In this document: positions 1 to 8,257 of the stretch, piece by piece
Position numbering within the stretch: the first letter of the stretch is position 1
How the letters are laid out: every line of letters begins with the position of its first letter
Assembly: GCA_050250665.1 (NCBI GenBank)
Contig: JBFWOF010000004.1
Span: 62,001-126,000, forward strand
Reading direction: 5' to 3'
Source: JADKFD01 sp050250665
Lineage (GTDB): Bacteria; Pseudomonadota; Gammaproteobacteria; Xanthomonadales; SZUA-5
Length of the DNA stretch: 64,000 nt
The notes under the pieces: model-generated
The model's input: only the letters and a program-made list of their open reading frames with translations
Database searches by the model: none
What the model was told of the DNA's origin: nothing
Made by a program: the position numbers and the translations under genes

Positions 1-35
1 TGCTGCTGATCGTCTATGGGCGCGCACCGCCGTGA
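1..35 (+). CDS. 3' end of an upstream CDS (partial)
   Basis: The reading frame entering the window encodes LLIVYGRAPP and stops at TGA 33-35. The stop overlaps the GTG start of the next gene in a GTGA arrangement, which suggests translational coupling. The visible residues are hydrophobic and then basic/proline-rich, as at the end of a membrane protein, but too little is present to assign a family. Confidence 0.35.
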   Translation, partial: LLIVYGRAPP

Positions 36-1591
36 GGGCCGGGCCGCAGACGCTGGCCGCCATCTGCGCCTGCCTGCTGGCATCGCCCGGCTGGCCGGCA
101 GCGACTGCAGCTGATGGCCTGGTGCGCACACGGGCAGGCCTCGTCCGCGGCGCCACGGTCGACGGTATCCAGCGCTTTCTCGGCATGCGCTACGGCGCCG
201 ACACCGCACAACGTCGATTCCAGGCACCGTTGCCGGCACCGGCGTGGAAGGGCGTGCGCTCGGCCACCGCATACGGCCCGTGGTGCCCGCAAGTGGCCGA
301 GGTGCCCGAGGGGCAGGCGGTCAGCGAGGATTGCCTCAGGCTGAACCTGTGGACACCGGCCGTGGATGACTCGGTGCGGCGTCCTGTGCTGGTGTATTTC
401 CATGGCGGCGCCTACAGCAATGGGGCGGTGACCGAGCCGCCGTACGATGGCGCTGCACTGAGTCGACGCGGCAATGTGGTGGTCGTGACCGTACACCATC
501 GACTCAATGGCTTTGGCTATCTGTATCTGGGCGACTACGGCGAGCGCTACCGTGATTCCGGCAATGCCGGCATGCTCGATCTGATCCTGGCGCTGCGCTG
601 GGTGCACGAGAACATCGCGCGCTTCGGCGGCGATCCTGCCAGGGTCACGATCTTCGGCCAGTCTGGCGGTGGTGCCAAATGTGCCACCCTGATGGCCATG
701 CCGGCAGCGCGTGGCTTGTTTCAGCGCGTCTGGACCATGAGTGGACAGCAACTCAGCGGACGCACACTGGCGCATGCGCGCGAGACCACGCTGGCGGTGC
801 TCACCGAACTGGAGTTGACGCCGGAGACCTTGCAGCAGCTGGAGTCCATGTCGCTGGCGCAGCTCAGCGCTGCGATGCGCCCAGGCACATGGACGCCAGT
901 GGTTGACGGCCATGCGCTGCCACGAGATCCCTTCGAGCCTGCGGCCTCGCCGCTGTCGCGCGATATTCCGATGGTGCTGGGTAACACCCTGGACGAAACC
1001 ACCAGCCTGATCGGCAGTGCCGATCCTGCCACCTTCGATCTGGGCTGGGAGCAGATCGCACCCAAGCTCAGGCAGCACGTCGCTGCCTTCATCGGCGATC
1101 TTGATCCTGCGGAGATCGTCAGCGACTACCGGCGCTGGTACCCGAACGCCACTCCGGCGCAGGTGTTCTTTTCGGCAAGCACCGCGGCGCGCTCGTGGAA
1201 GGGCATGGTGCTGGAGTCGGAGCGACGGGCCGATCAAGGTGGTCCGACCTGGATCTACCATCTGAACTGGCGCACACCGCTCGATGGCGGTCGCTGGGGC
1301 GCGCCGCATACACTGGATCTTCCACTGGTGTTCGGCAATATCGCTGCCAGCCCGTACACCGCGGCTGATGCGGTTGCGGCAAAGTCGTTGTCGGACTCGA
1401 TGATGGCCGCGCTGCTGGCTTTCGCCCGCGATGGGGATCCCAACGCCGGGGTGCTGCCTGGCTGGCCGCGCTTCGAGCTGGAGCAGCGGCAAACCATGAT
1501 TTTCGATCAGGATACCCGCGTGGAATCTGACCCGCGCGGGCAGGAGCGCCGATTGTTTGCGCCGATACGCTACGTGCAGCCAGGAAGCTGA
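32..1591 (+). CDS. secreted type-B carboxylesterase
   Basis: A 519-residue alpha/beta-hydrolase of the carboxylesterase/lipase type B family, expected to hydrolyse ester substrates in the periplasm or outside the cell. The GTG start gives a signal peptide of about 27 residues ending in an Ala-rich cleavage region. Family landmarks are in order: SEDCLRLNLWTP, the oxyanion-hole HGGAYSNG, the nucleophile elbow GQSGGGA (Ser about 211), the acidic residue in NTLDETTS and the catalytic His in GAPHTLDLPLVFG. Length is normal for the family. It probably overlaps the preceding gene and ends at a strong hairpin facing the TonB receptor gene. The natural substrate cannot be read from the sequence. Confidence 0.88.
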   Translation: MRAGPQTLAAICACLLASPGWPAATAADGLVRTRAGLVRGATVDGIQRFLGMRYGADTAQRRFQAPLPAPAWKGVRSATAYGPWCPQVAEVPEGQAVSEDCLRLNLWTPAVDDSVRRPVLVYFHGGAYSNGAVTEPPYDGAALSRRGNVVVVTVHHRLNGFGYLYLGDYGERYRDSGNAGMLDLILALRWVHENIARFGGDPARVTIFGQSGGGAKCATLMAMPAARGLFQRVWTMSGQQLSGRTLAHARETTLAVLTELELTPETLQQLESMSLAQLSAAMRPGTWTPVVDGHALPRDPFEPAASPLSRDIPMVLGNTLDETTSLIGSADPATFDLGWEQIAPKLRQHVAAFIGDLDPAEIVSDYRRWYPNATPAQVFFSASTAARSWKGMVLESERRADQGGPTWIYHLNWRTPLDGGRWGAPHTLDLPLVFGNIAASPYTAADAVAAKSLSDSMMAALLAFARDGDPNAGVLPGWPRFELEQRQTMIFDQDTRVESDPRGQERRLFAPIRYVQPGS

Positions 1592-1593
1592 TG

Positions 1594-1623
1594 CGGCAAT
1601 CCGGGGACTGGCCCGGATTGCCG
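1594..1623. terminator. bidirectional hairpin between convergent genes
   Basis: A perfect 12-bp inverted repeat, CGGCAATCCGGG and its complement, is separated by a 6-nt loop. It starts 2 bp after the esterase stop and lies just beyond the stop of the converging receptor gene. There is no T-tract on either side, so it may act as an RNA-stabilising hairpin or a weak intrinsic terminator. Confidence 0.6.
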
Positions 1624-1641
1624 CCCAGCGCCTGAGTCTGC

Positions 1642-4425
1642 TCAGTACTTGAAGCGTACGCCGATCATGTACTGACGACCGGTGTGGTGGTACACCGACA
1701 CTCGATCACCCACCGAATCAACCCACTGGTCGTTGAATTCATCGGTCAGGTTCAGCGCCTCCAGGCTGAGCTCCCAGTGGTCGTTGAGCTTGTAGCTGGC
1801 CGAGGCATCGATGGTGGTGGTGCCCTTGGTGCCTTCGATGTCGTTGTTGTTGCGGCCCGGCACCGTGGTCAGATAGTCGTCGCGCACCGCCGCCGACACG
1901 CGGGCCCCGAAGCGCTCACCTTCGTAGTACAGGGTGGCGTTGTAGGAGTTCTTCGACAGCCCCACCAGATCATTCTTCTGCGACGGCACGCCGGCCGAGG
2001 TCACGTACTGAATCTGCGAATCGACGTAGGTGTAGTTCAGGATCACGCCGAAGTCGTTGAAAGGCGCCGGCAGGAAATTCAGAGGCTGCTGCCAGCTGAT
2101 TTCGGCGCCGGTGAGCTCGCCGCCCGGGGTGTTGACCGGGATGTTGAACTGGAAATCGTCATTGACCGAGGCGCCGGTGCCCTCCAGCAAGCTCGCCGGC
2201 AGACCGGAGCTGCTGTAAGGCCGGGTCTCGCGTGAGGTCTGAACGTAGCTGTCGATATCCTTGTAGAACAGCGACAGGGCCAGCAGCGACTCTTCGGCAA
2301 AATACCACTCGAAGGACAGGTCGGCGGTCTTCGCCCGGAAGGGATCGAGGAAGGGATCACCACCGGAGACGGTGCGGTTGCCGCCACTGACACTCACGGT
2401 GACGCCTGGCGTGAGGTTTCCGAGGCCGGGTCTGGACACCACCTTGGCCGCGCCGAAACGGATCAGGAAGTCGGGCGCGACTTCCGCGACCAGGTTCAGC
2501 GAAGGCAGAACATCGTTGTAGTCCCGGCCCACCGTGATCTGCGTCGGCGTGCCATTGATCAGGGCAAATCCGGTCGAACGCTGATCGGTGTTCACGTATC
2601 GCGCGCCAACATTGCCGCGCAGCGGGACTTCGCCCAACTGGGTGTCGAAGTCCAGCTGCAGCCAGTAGCCCATGTCCTCTTCCTCGACACTGCGGTTGTT
2701 GCCGCGAGCGCTGGACACAGAATTGGACACCGCAAAGATGCCGGAGTTGCTGTAGATGTCGAACAGTTCGGCGAAGGCATTGGCATCCGGCACAACCCAC
2801 GATACATCGGTGCCATTGGGAACGTTGAGGTTGTAAAGGCGCAGGATGTTGGTGAGCTCCGCCAGCGTCGTTCCCGCTGGCAGCGCAGGCACGACCGTTT
2901 CCGACGCCCGTCGGGCTTCCGTGGTCTTGAATTCGTACTGCTTCCAGAGCACGCCACCGCGCAGCGTCAGGGTGTCGCTCAGATCAAATCCGAAGTTCAG
3001 CTCGCCGGTATCAAAGGTGTTGTCGGTGGCCTGGGGACGCAGTCGGATTTCGGACTGGCCATTGGCGAAGGTCCAGTTGTTGGGATCGTTGACGTCAAAA
3101 CCGTAGTTGATCAATGGCAGGCGGTCATTGCCGCGATAGTCCCAACTGAATCCGTTGGCATTGGCGTGGTCGAGGGTGATCGTGGTCTGAATCGGATTGT
3201 CGAAGGCCGATTTGGCCCTGCCGATGCGCCCGTCGACGCGAAAGCGCTCGTTGATCTCGTGCTCGCCACTCAGGGTCAGCTGCGTGAACTTGGTTTCCAG
3301 CTCGTCAAAACGCGATTCCGAGCGCACGTCGACATTGTCGAAGACGCCGTAGACCAGATTGCCGCGCGCATCGACAGCACCATCCCGGACGATGGTCTGC
3401 GGCTTGCCGGATCCGGTGCGGCTGAAGGACAGCGCTTCCAGAAAGTTCTCGCTGCGCTTGGCGTCAAAATCCGCATACAGCGCATCCAGCGAAAACATCG
3501 TCTGTTCCGACGGTGCGAACTGCAGGGCCGCGGTCATGCCCAGGCGCTCCTGCTCATGGCCGAGCACGCCATAGCGCGGAATGCGTGGGTGAAAGACATT
3601 GGCCGACAGGGCCTGGGTGTAGGGCGACGCCGCCGAGAAGCCGCCGCTGCTGTTGCCACGGTCCCAACGTACGGTGCTGTGGCCTTCTTCAACCAGATTG
3701 CGCTTGGTATAGGCCATCGAGAACAAGGCGCCGAAGCGGCCGTCGTCCCAGGTGTTGCTGATCAGCATGGCGCCGCGCGGATCGGTGTCATCGGACAGAT
3801 CGTTGTAGCCCAGCTGTGCCGAGGAGGCAAAGGTGAAACCGTCATAGTCGAAGGGTCGCGCCGCCTGCAGATCGATGGTGGCGCCGAGCGAGCCCTCTTC
3901 CAGATCCGCCGAGGAGGTCTTGCGCACGGTGATGCTGTTGAACAGTTCCGAAGCAAAGACGTTGAAATCGAAACCGCGGCCACGGTTGGCGCCACCGGAG
4001 CTGTCGGTGCCGCCGGTGGTGGTCAGCGCCTCCATGCCATTGATACGCACTCGGGCGAAATCGGCGCCCAGCCCTCGTACCGAAACATTGCGGCCTTCGC
4101 CGGCGTCACGGGTGATGGCCACGCCGGGAATGCGCTGCAGTGACTCAGCCAGATTGAGATCCGGGAACTTGCCGATGTCCTCGGCCACGATCGAATCGAC
4201 CTGTCCGACGCTGTCGCGTTTGATGTCGATGGCTTTCTGCAAGCTCTGGCGATAGCTCACCACGACAATGCCATCGAGCTCCTTGGCCTCGTCGCGGTCG
4301 GCCTCGGAAGCAGACGCTGCCTGTTGCGCAAATGCACATAGCGGCAAACCCTGCAGAACCAAGGCGATGGCACCCGCCAGAACGGCACGTTGCGGACCTT
4401 GCAGCCCACGCTTGACCCTATTCAT
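1642..4425 (-). CDS. TonB-dependent outer-membrane receptor
   Basis: A 927-residue TonB-dependent receptor of the large Xanthomonas/Caulobacter type, expected to import a carbohydrate or other nutrient across the outer membrane. The longest frame begins 26 codons earlier, but the ATG at 4425 (MNRVKRG) is preceded by GGGAGG at good spacing and opens a signal peptide ending CAFAQQ. The plug follows: a TonB-box-like IVVVSY, then EDIGKFPDLNLAESLQRIPG and the VRGLG and INGM motifs. The C-terminal strand ends YMIGVRFKY, closing with an aromatic residue as in outer-membrane barrels. It is divergent from a sugar kinase with a paired operator between them, which suggests that both serve one carbohydrate pathway. 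Confidence 0.93.
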   Translation of the reverse strand: MNRVKRGLQGPQRAVLAGAIALVLQGLPLCAFAQQAASASEADRDEAKELDGIVVVSYRQSLQKAIDIKRDSVGQVDSIVAEDIGKFPDLNLAESLQRIPGVAITRDAGEGRNVSVRGLGADFARVRINGMEALTTTGGTDSSGGANRGRGFDFNVFASELFNSITVRKTSSADLEEGSLGATIDLQAARPFDYDGFTFASSAQLGYNDLSDDTDPRGAMLISNTWDDGRFGALFSMAYTKRNLVEEGHSTVRWDRGNSSGGFSAASPYTQALSANVFHPRIPRYGVLGHEQERLGMTAALQFAPSEQTMFSLDALYADFDAKRSENFLEALSFSRTGSGKPQTIVRDGAVDARGNLVYGVFDNVDVRSESRFDELETKFTQLTLSGEHEINERFRVDGRIGRAKSAFDNPIQTTITLDHANANGFSWDYRGNDRLPLINYGFDVNDPNNWTFANGQSEIRLRPQATDNTFDTGELNFGFDLSDTLTLRGGVLWKQYEFKTTEARRASETVVPALPAGTTLAELTNILRLYNLNVPNGTDVSWVVPDANAFAELFDIYSNSGIFAVSNSVSSARGNNRSVEEEDMGYWLQLDFDTQLGEVPLRGNVGARYVNTDQRSTGFALINGTPTQITVGRDYNDVLPSLNLVAEVAPDFLIRFGAAKVVSRPGLGNLTPGVTVSVSGGNRTVSGGDPFLDPFRAKTADLSFEWYFAEESLLALSLFYKDIDSYVQTSRETRPYSSSGLPASLLEGTGASVNDDFQFNIPVNTPGGELTGAEISWQQPLNFLPAPFNDFGVILNYTYVDSQIQYVTSAGVPSQKNDLVGLSKNSYNATLYYEGERFGARVSAAVRDDYLTTVPGRNNNDIEGTKGTTTIDASASYKLNDHWELSLEALNLTDEFNDQWVDSVGDRVSVYHHTGRQYMIGVRFKY

Positions 4426-4482
4426 GCTCAGAACCCTCCCGTCCTTGCAGGCCCGGCTCGGGCACTGCGATGAGCTGCAAAA

Positions 4483-4528
4483 TGACACCGGTAGCAATTT
4501 CAAGATGGTATTATGACACCGGTGGTCA
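4483..4528. promoter_or_regulatory. paired operator upstream of receptor and sugar kinase
   Basis: Two copies of TGACACCGGT start at 4483 and 4514, 31 bp apart (about three helical turns). The second reads TGACACCGGTGGTCA, close to a palindrome with a central CG as in LacI-family operators; the first reads TGACACCGGTAGCA. They lie 58-103 bp upstream of the receptor start and 116-161 bp upstream of the kinase start. Binding by a LacI-family sugar repressor is inferred; no such regulator is encoded in the window. Confidence 0.55.
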
Positions 4529-4643
4529 AAAGCGTACCAGAGGCTTGGGGGATTGTGAAGCCGTGATCATGCTTCCGTGCAATCCACCGCCAGAATGGGA
4601 TGGTCCCGGGCGATGATTCGGGATCGCAGAGGAGTGTATGGGT

Positions 4644-5663
4644 ATGTCCTTGCAGATGGTCTGTTTTGGTGAGCTGCTCCTGAGACTCGGCGCTCCGGGG
4701 CGCCAGTTGCTGCTGCAATCACCCCAGTTCGAGGTTCATTTCGGCGGCGCCGAAGCCAATGTCGCGGCCAGCCTGGCGCAATGGGGTCATGAGGTGTTGA
4801 TGGTCAGCACGGTGGCTTCAGGTCCACTCGGTGCCGCGGCCGTCGGCGAGTTGCGGCGCTTCGGCGTGAACACCCGGGGCGTGCACTCTGGCGATGGAAG
4901 AATGGGGCTCTACTATCTGATCAACGGCGCCATCCACCGACCGAGCGAAGTGCTGTATGACCGTGCAGATTCGGCATTTGCCCGGGCGGATCCGTCCAGC
5001 TACGACTGGAAATCGTTGCTGGCGAAAACGGGCTGGCTGCATCTGTCCGGGGTGACGCCGGCTTTGGGTGAACGCGCCGCGGCAGCCGCGCAGGACGCGG
5101 CCACCCAGGCCTGCGAGCTGGGTGTCCGAGTGGCTTTCGACGGCAACTATCGGAGCCGGCTCTGGGATGCCTGGAATGGCCACCCGCGTGCACGACTGAG
5201 TGCGCTGGTGGAGAACTGCGAACTACTGTTTGCCAGCGACCGTGATATTGCCGTGTTGCTGGACAGCGAGGAAAGATCCGACGACGCCGGTGAACGCTTC
5301 AGATCAGCAGCCGCTCGCGCCTTTGCGGCCTTCCCCCGTTTGCAGCGCATGGCCAGCACGATTCGCTTGCAGCACAGCGTGGATCATCATTCCCTGAGTG
5401 CGATCATGGCGGATCGCAGCGGCCGGTTGCAGCAGACTCCGCGCTATGAAATCACGCCCATTGTCGATCGCATTGGCACCGGCGATGCGTTTGCGGCCGG
5501 CGTGCTGCATGGGTTGGCGACGGCGATGGATGACGCCACGGCTCTGCATTTCGGGCTCGGCGCGGCTTGCCTGAAACACTCGATTCCAGGCGACATCAAC
5601 CGGGTCAGCGCCGATGACGTCGACGCCTTCGTCGCTGACCGCGGTTTTCACGTGCGCCGTTAG
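4644..5663 (+). CDS. kdgK: PfkB-family sugar kinase, probably 2-keto-3-deoxygluconate kinase
   Basis: A 339-residue ribokinase/PfkB-family kinase, most likely phosphorylating 2-keto-3-deoxygluconate to KDPG. The N-terminal signature is GGAEANVAASLAQWG. The C-terminal signature is DRIGTGDAFAAG, with the catalytic Asp in GTGD. DGNYRSRLW matches the sugar-binding stretch usual in KDG kinases. Two ATGs compete: 4638 is only 3 nt from GAGGAG (4629-4634), while 4644 is 9 nt away and is preferred. The gene is divergent from the TonB receptor across the paired operator. Other PfkB substrates such as fructose cannot be excluded. No aldolase or dehydrogenase partner is present in the window. Confidence 0.72.
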   Translation: MSLQMVCFGELLLRLGAPGRQLLLQSPQFEVHFGGAEANVAASLAQWGHEVLMVSTVASGPLGAAAVGELRRFGVNTRGVHSGDGRMGLYYLINGAIHRPSEVLYDRADSAFARADPSSYDWKSLLAKTGWLHLSGVTPALGERAAAAAQDAATQACELGVRVAFDGNYRSRLWDAWNGHPRARLSALVENCELLFASDRDIAVLLDSEERSDDAGERFRSAAARAFAAFPRLQRMASTIRLQHSVDHHSLSAIMADRSGRLQQTPRYEITPIVDRIGTGDAFAAGVLHGLATAMDDATALHFGLGAACLKHSIPGDINRVSADDVDAFVADRGFHVRR

Positions 5664-5690
5664 AACCCCATGGCGCCGCGCTGCCCTGCG

Positions 5691-6014
5691 TCAGTTCAGA
5701 CCGACATTCCGAGCGGCATCGAGCAGGCGCTCATTGCCGCGGCGCTGACAGCGATTCACCAGCTCTTCGGCGAAGCTGCTCATGCCATCCCAGCGCAATA
5801 CGGTATCGCCCGAGACGCCACTGAGATAACCGTCGAGCCACAGGAAGATGGCGCCGGCGTCTTCTTCGCTGGCGGTGGACAGATCGTTGAGGAAGGCCTT
5901 GCAGCTGATGGCGCCAAAATCGATGTCCTGAATCTGACCCTTCCTGGCTTCTGCCACCGGTGCCAGGGTCAGGGCCAGCGCGGCCAGGAGCGAAGCAGAA
6001 ATCAGCTTGATCAT
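5691..6014 (-). CDS. small secreted HdeA-like protein
   Basis: A 107-residue protein with a clear signal peptide (MIKLISASLLAALALTLAP, cleavage near AEA). The mature part resembles the HdeA/HdeB family of periplasmic acid-stress chaperones: SCKAFLNDL near the start, the WLDGYLSG motif in the middle and a second cysteine in VNRCQRR, the usual disulphide pair. Start choice: the ATG at 6014 has GGAG 9 nt upstream, whereas the longer TTG start lacks a ribosome-binding site. It converges with the sugar kinase. Function by homology is periplasmic stress protection; the match is by eye and moderate. Confidence 0.6.
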   Translation of the reverse strand: MIKLISASLLAALALTLAPVAEARKGQIQDIDFGAISCKAFLNDLSTASEEDAGAIFLWLDGYLSGVSGDTVLRWDGMSSFAEELVNRCQRRGNERLLDAARNVGLN

Positions 6015-6211
6015 CGTGACGGTCTCCAATTGCGGGGTTGCTTCGCACCATGCGTCAACGCCCGTCCAGCGTGCGGACAGCGGCAGGCTGACCAGCCTTG
6101 CCGCCGTCCAGACTCAAGCCTGCGACAGCCGACGGCGACATTCAAGTCAGTGGCAGCGAGCTGAAACCATTGCGAACATCTGTGCTCTCAGCCTGCACTC
6201 GCCGCCGGCTT

Positions 6212-8218
6212 TCAGCGTCTACGCAAGCTGACCCCCGCCAGACCCAGCATTCCCAGCAGCAGCGTCAGGTAGCCGAGCATGTTCATGCTCGGCACCGGCA
6301 GCGCCTCGGGTGGCGGCGTGCCGAACAACGGCAGGGCCACCGACAGCGCCGCCAGGCCAGCGTTGTGGCCGATCACGCGGCCCGGAAAATCGTCGTAGGC
6401 CGGATGAATGCCGCCGTAGATACGCGAGATGCCGGCCTCATCCGAGGCATCGTAGTAAGTCGCCCACTGCAGTCGGGTGGTCTGGGTGGGCCCGTATTCG
6501 AAAGCCAGATGAAAGCTGCCATTGCCACCGGCATCGGCGACAAACTCGCCCAGCCCGCCGGGGAAGTAAGGGCTGCCGGTAAAAGCGGTCAACACTTCGG
6601 CGCCGGCGCGGCTGAAGCCGCTGTGCCCCGAGGTATAGCCGGCAAACGGCGGGGTCACGAAGCTGCGCTTCTGATAGGGAATCCAGTTAACGGCAAGAAT
6701 CCAGCCGACACCGCCATGCTGGGTGAGCGGATCCGCCGGATGACCCAGCCAGGCGCGAATGGCGATCTCGCCAACGTGCCCGGCCAGGTGGGCATGACGC
6801 TCTCCCGGTGCACTGGAGGCCGCGGTGATCAGCTCGACCAGCCCGTCCTCCAGCGGCAGACCATTGACGTGGTACGAGGGCAAGGCCGGATTGCTGGACT
6901 GGCCCAGGCTGCCCATCTCCCGGATCAGCGTGATCGGTCGCGACGAATCGTACTTGCGCTTGACCTCCCAGGTGGCGATGGCGGTGTCGTGCAGGGCACC
7001 ATTGAGGGTGAGATAGAGCTTGATGTCCCAGTCCAGATCACTGAGCAGCGGACCGCTGCCGCCGATGCGCTTGACCGTGGCCGGATGATCGGAGACCTCG
7101 TTGGCGATCTCGTTCCAGTGCCCGGGCGGCGTGCTCGAGAGCGGGCCGTCGGCCCAGAATTCGGACAGCACCCGACCCCAATCGCCGCGCAGCACGAAGT
7201 TGTCGGCATAGGGCAGCCCGGTCGCAGGATTCAGCGGGTGGCCCTGGCCATTGTTGGTGCCCAGCGTGCTGTTGCCGACCAGCCGCGGCGAGATGTTGAT
7301 CTGCACGCCATCGTCGGGATCCAGCCGGCTGCTGAAGCGGATCAGGGAGAGCACGTCCTGGCGCAGCTGAGCATCGCCGACAGCACCCAGTTTCGGCTGC
7401 GGGCCGGGATCGAGATAGGTGGCGTTCGGCGCCGGACGCACGATCGCGAAGGGCGTGACCAGACTCCAGTGCGGGGTCAGGAAATTCTGCACGCCCGGAG
7501 CTCCGGGCGGAATCAGGGGTTGCCAGGCATTGATGTCGACCAGACCACCGGTACCCGGCAGCTGTACCAGCATCGGGCTGTTCACCGGCACGTAGAAGGT
7601 GGTGTCGAGATAGCTGTTCTGCTGATTGGACTGGTCCTGCAGCCCGAAGGCAATGATCGCGGCGCCAATCCGGTTGCCGATGGCCTGCGGGCTACTACCA
7701 GTGGTGCTGGTATTCGCCGGGTCCTGCCCCAGCGCCTGCAGGCACGATGCAAATGAGGCCAGCGAGGTGGCGGCGGCAGGTGAGCCGCTAAAGCGGTTGA
7801 CCAGCAGCCTGTAGGCAGCGTAGCTGATGGCAATCTCGCGATTGGATTGCGGTTGCCCGAAGGCGGCCGCCGATTCGTCGAACATCCAGGCGCTGGCCTC
7901 GGGCGCATAGGCCGCCCAGGCCTCGTACATGGCCAGCGAGACATGAAACAGATTGCGCGCATGCACCGTGGGCCGTGGCGCGTCCAGACGAATGGCAGCC
8001 AGCGTCTGTTCGTTCCAGTTGCGCGCCACGGTGTGGGCCGAACTGCAGACCGAGGCCATCTTGTCGACGCTGTGGCGCGCCGGTGGCAGTTGTAGCGGCG
8101 CCGCGGAGGCACCCAGGCAGACGCTGCCGGTCAGCATCAGGGTCAGTGCCAGCGCGGCATTGCGGCAACGCCGAGCACGCGACAAATCGAGGCGCAGTAC
8201 GCCAATCAGGGTACTCAT
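6212..8218 (-). CDS. vanadium haloperoxidase-type PAP2 enzyme with C-terminal sorting-like tail
   Basis: A 668-residue secreted protein of the vanadium-dependent haloperoxidase/PAP2 superfamily. All three phosphate/vanadate-binding motifs are intact: KRKYDSSRP (KX6RP), YTSGHSGFS (SGH) and SRIYGGIHPAYD (SRX5HX3D). The start at 8218 (MSTLIGV) has GGAAAG upstream and leads into a hydrophobic signal; two ATGs lie just upstream. The C-terminus is a proline-containing motif (VPSMNMLGY), a hydrophobic helix and RRR, like IPTL/PEP-CTERM exosortase sorting tails. The gene is 39 bp downstream of the propeller gene on the same strand, so the two are probably co-transcribed. Activity could be halide oxidation or phosphatase; sequence alone does not separate these. 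Confidence 0.85.
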   Translation of the reverse strand: MSTLIGVLRLDLSRARRCRNAALALTLMLTGSVCLGASAAPLQLPPARHSVDKMASVCSSAHTVARNWNEQTLAAIRLDAPRPTVHARNLFHVSLAMYEAWAAYAPEASAWMFDESAAAFGQPQSNREIAISYAAYRLLVNRFSGSPAAATSLASFASCLQALGQDPANTSTTGSSPQAIGNRIGAAIIAFGLQDQSNQQNSYLDTTFYVPVNSPMLVQLPGTGGLVDINAWQPLIPPGAPGVQNFLTPHWSLVTPFAIVRPAPNATYLDPGPQPKLGAVGDAQLRQDVLSLIRFSSRLDPDDGVQINISPRLVGNSTLGTNNGQGHPLNPATGLPYADNFVLRGDWGRVLSEFWADGPLSSTPPGHWNEIANEVSDHPATVKRIGGSGPLLSDLDWDIKLYLTLNGALHDTAIATWEVKRKYDSSRPITLIREMGSLGQSSNPALPSYHVNGLPLEDGLVELITAASSAPGERHAHLAGHVGEIAIRAWLGHPADPLTQHGGVGWILAVNWIPYQKRSFVTPPFAGYTSGHSGFSRAGAEVLTAFTGSPYFPGGLGEFVADAGGNGSFHLAFEYGPTQTTRLQWATYYDASDEAGISRIYGGIHPAYDDFPGRVIGHNAGLAALSVALPLFGTPPPEALPVPSMNMLGYLTLLLGMLGLAGVSLRRR

Positions 8219-8257
8219 AATGCTTTCCATCATGTTCAAGTAAGGCACGCGGCGGCG

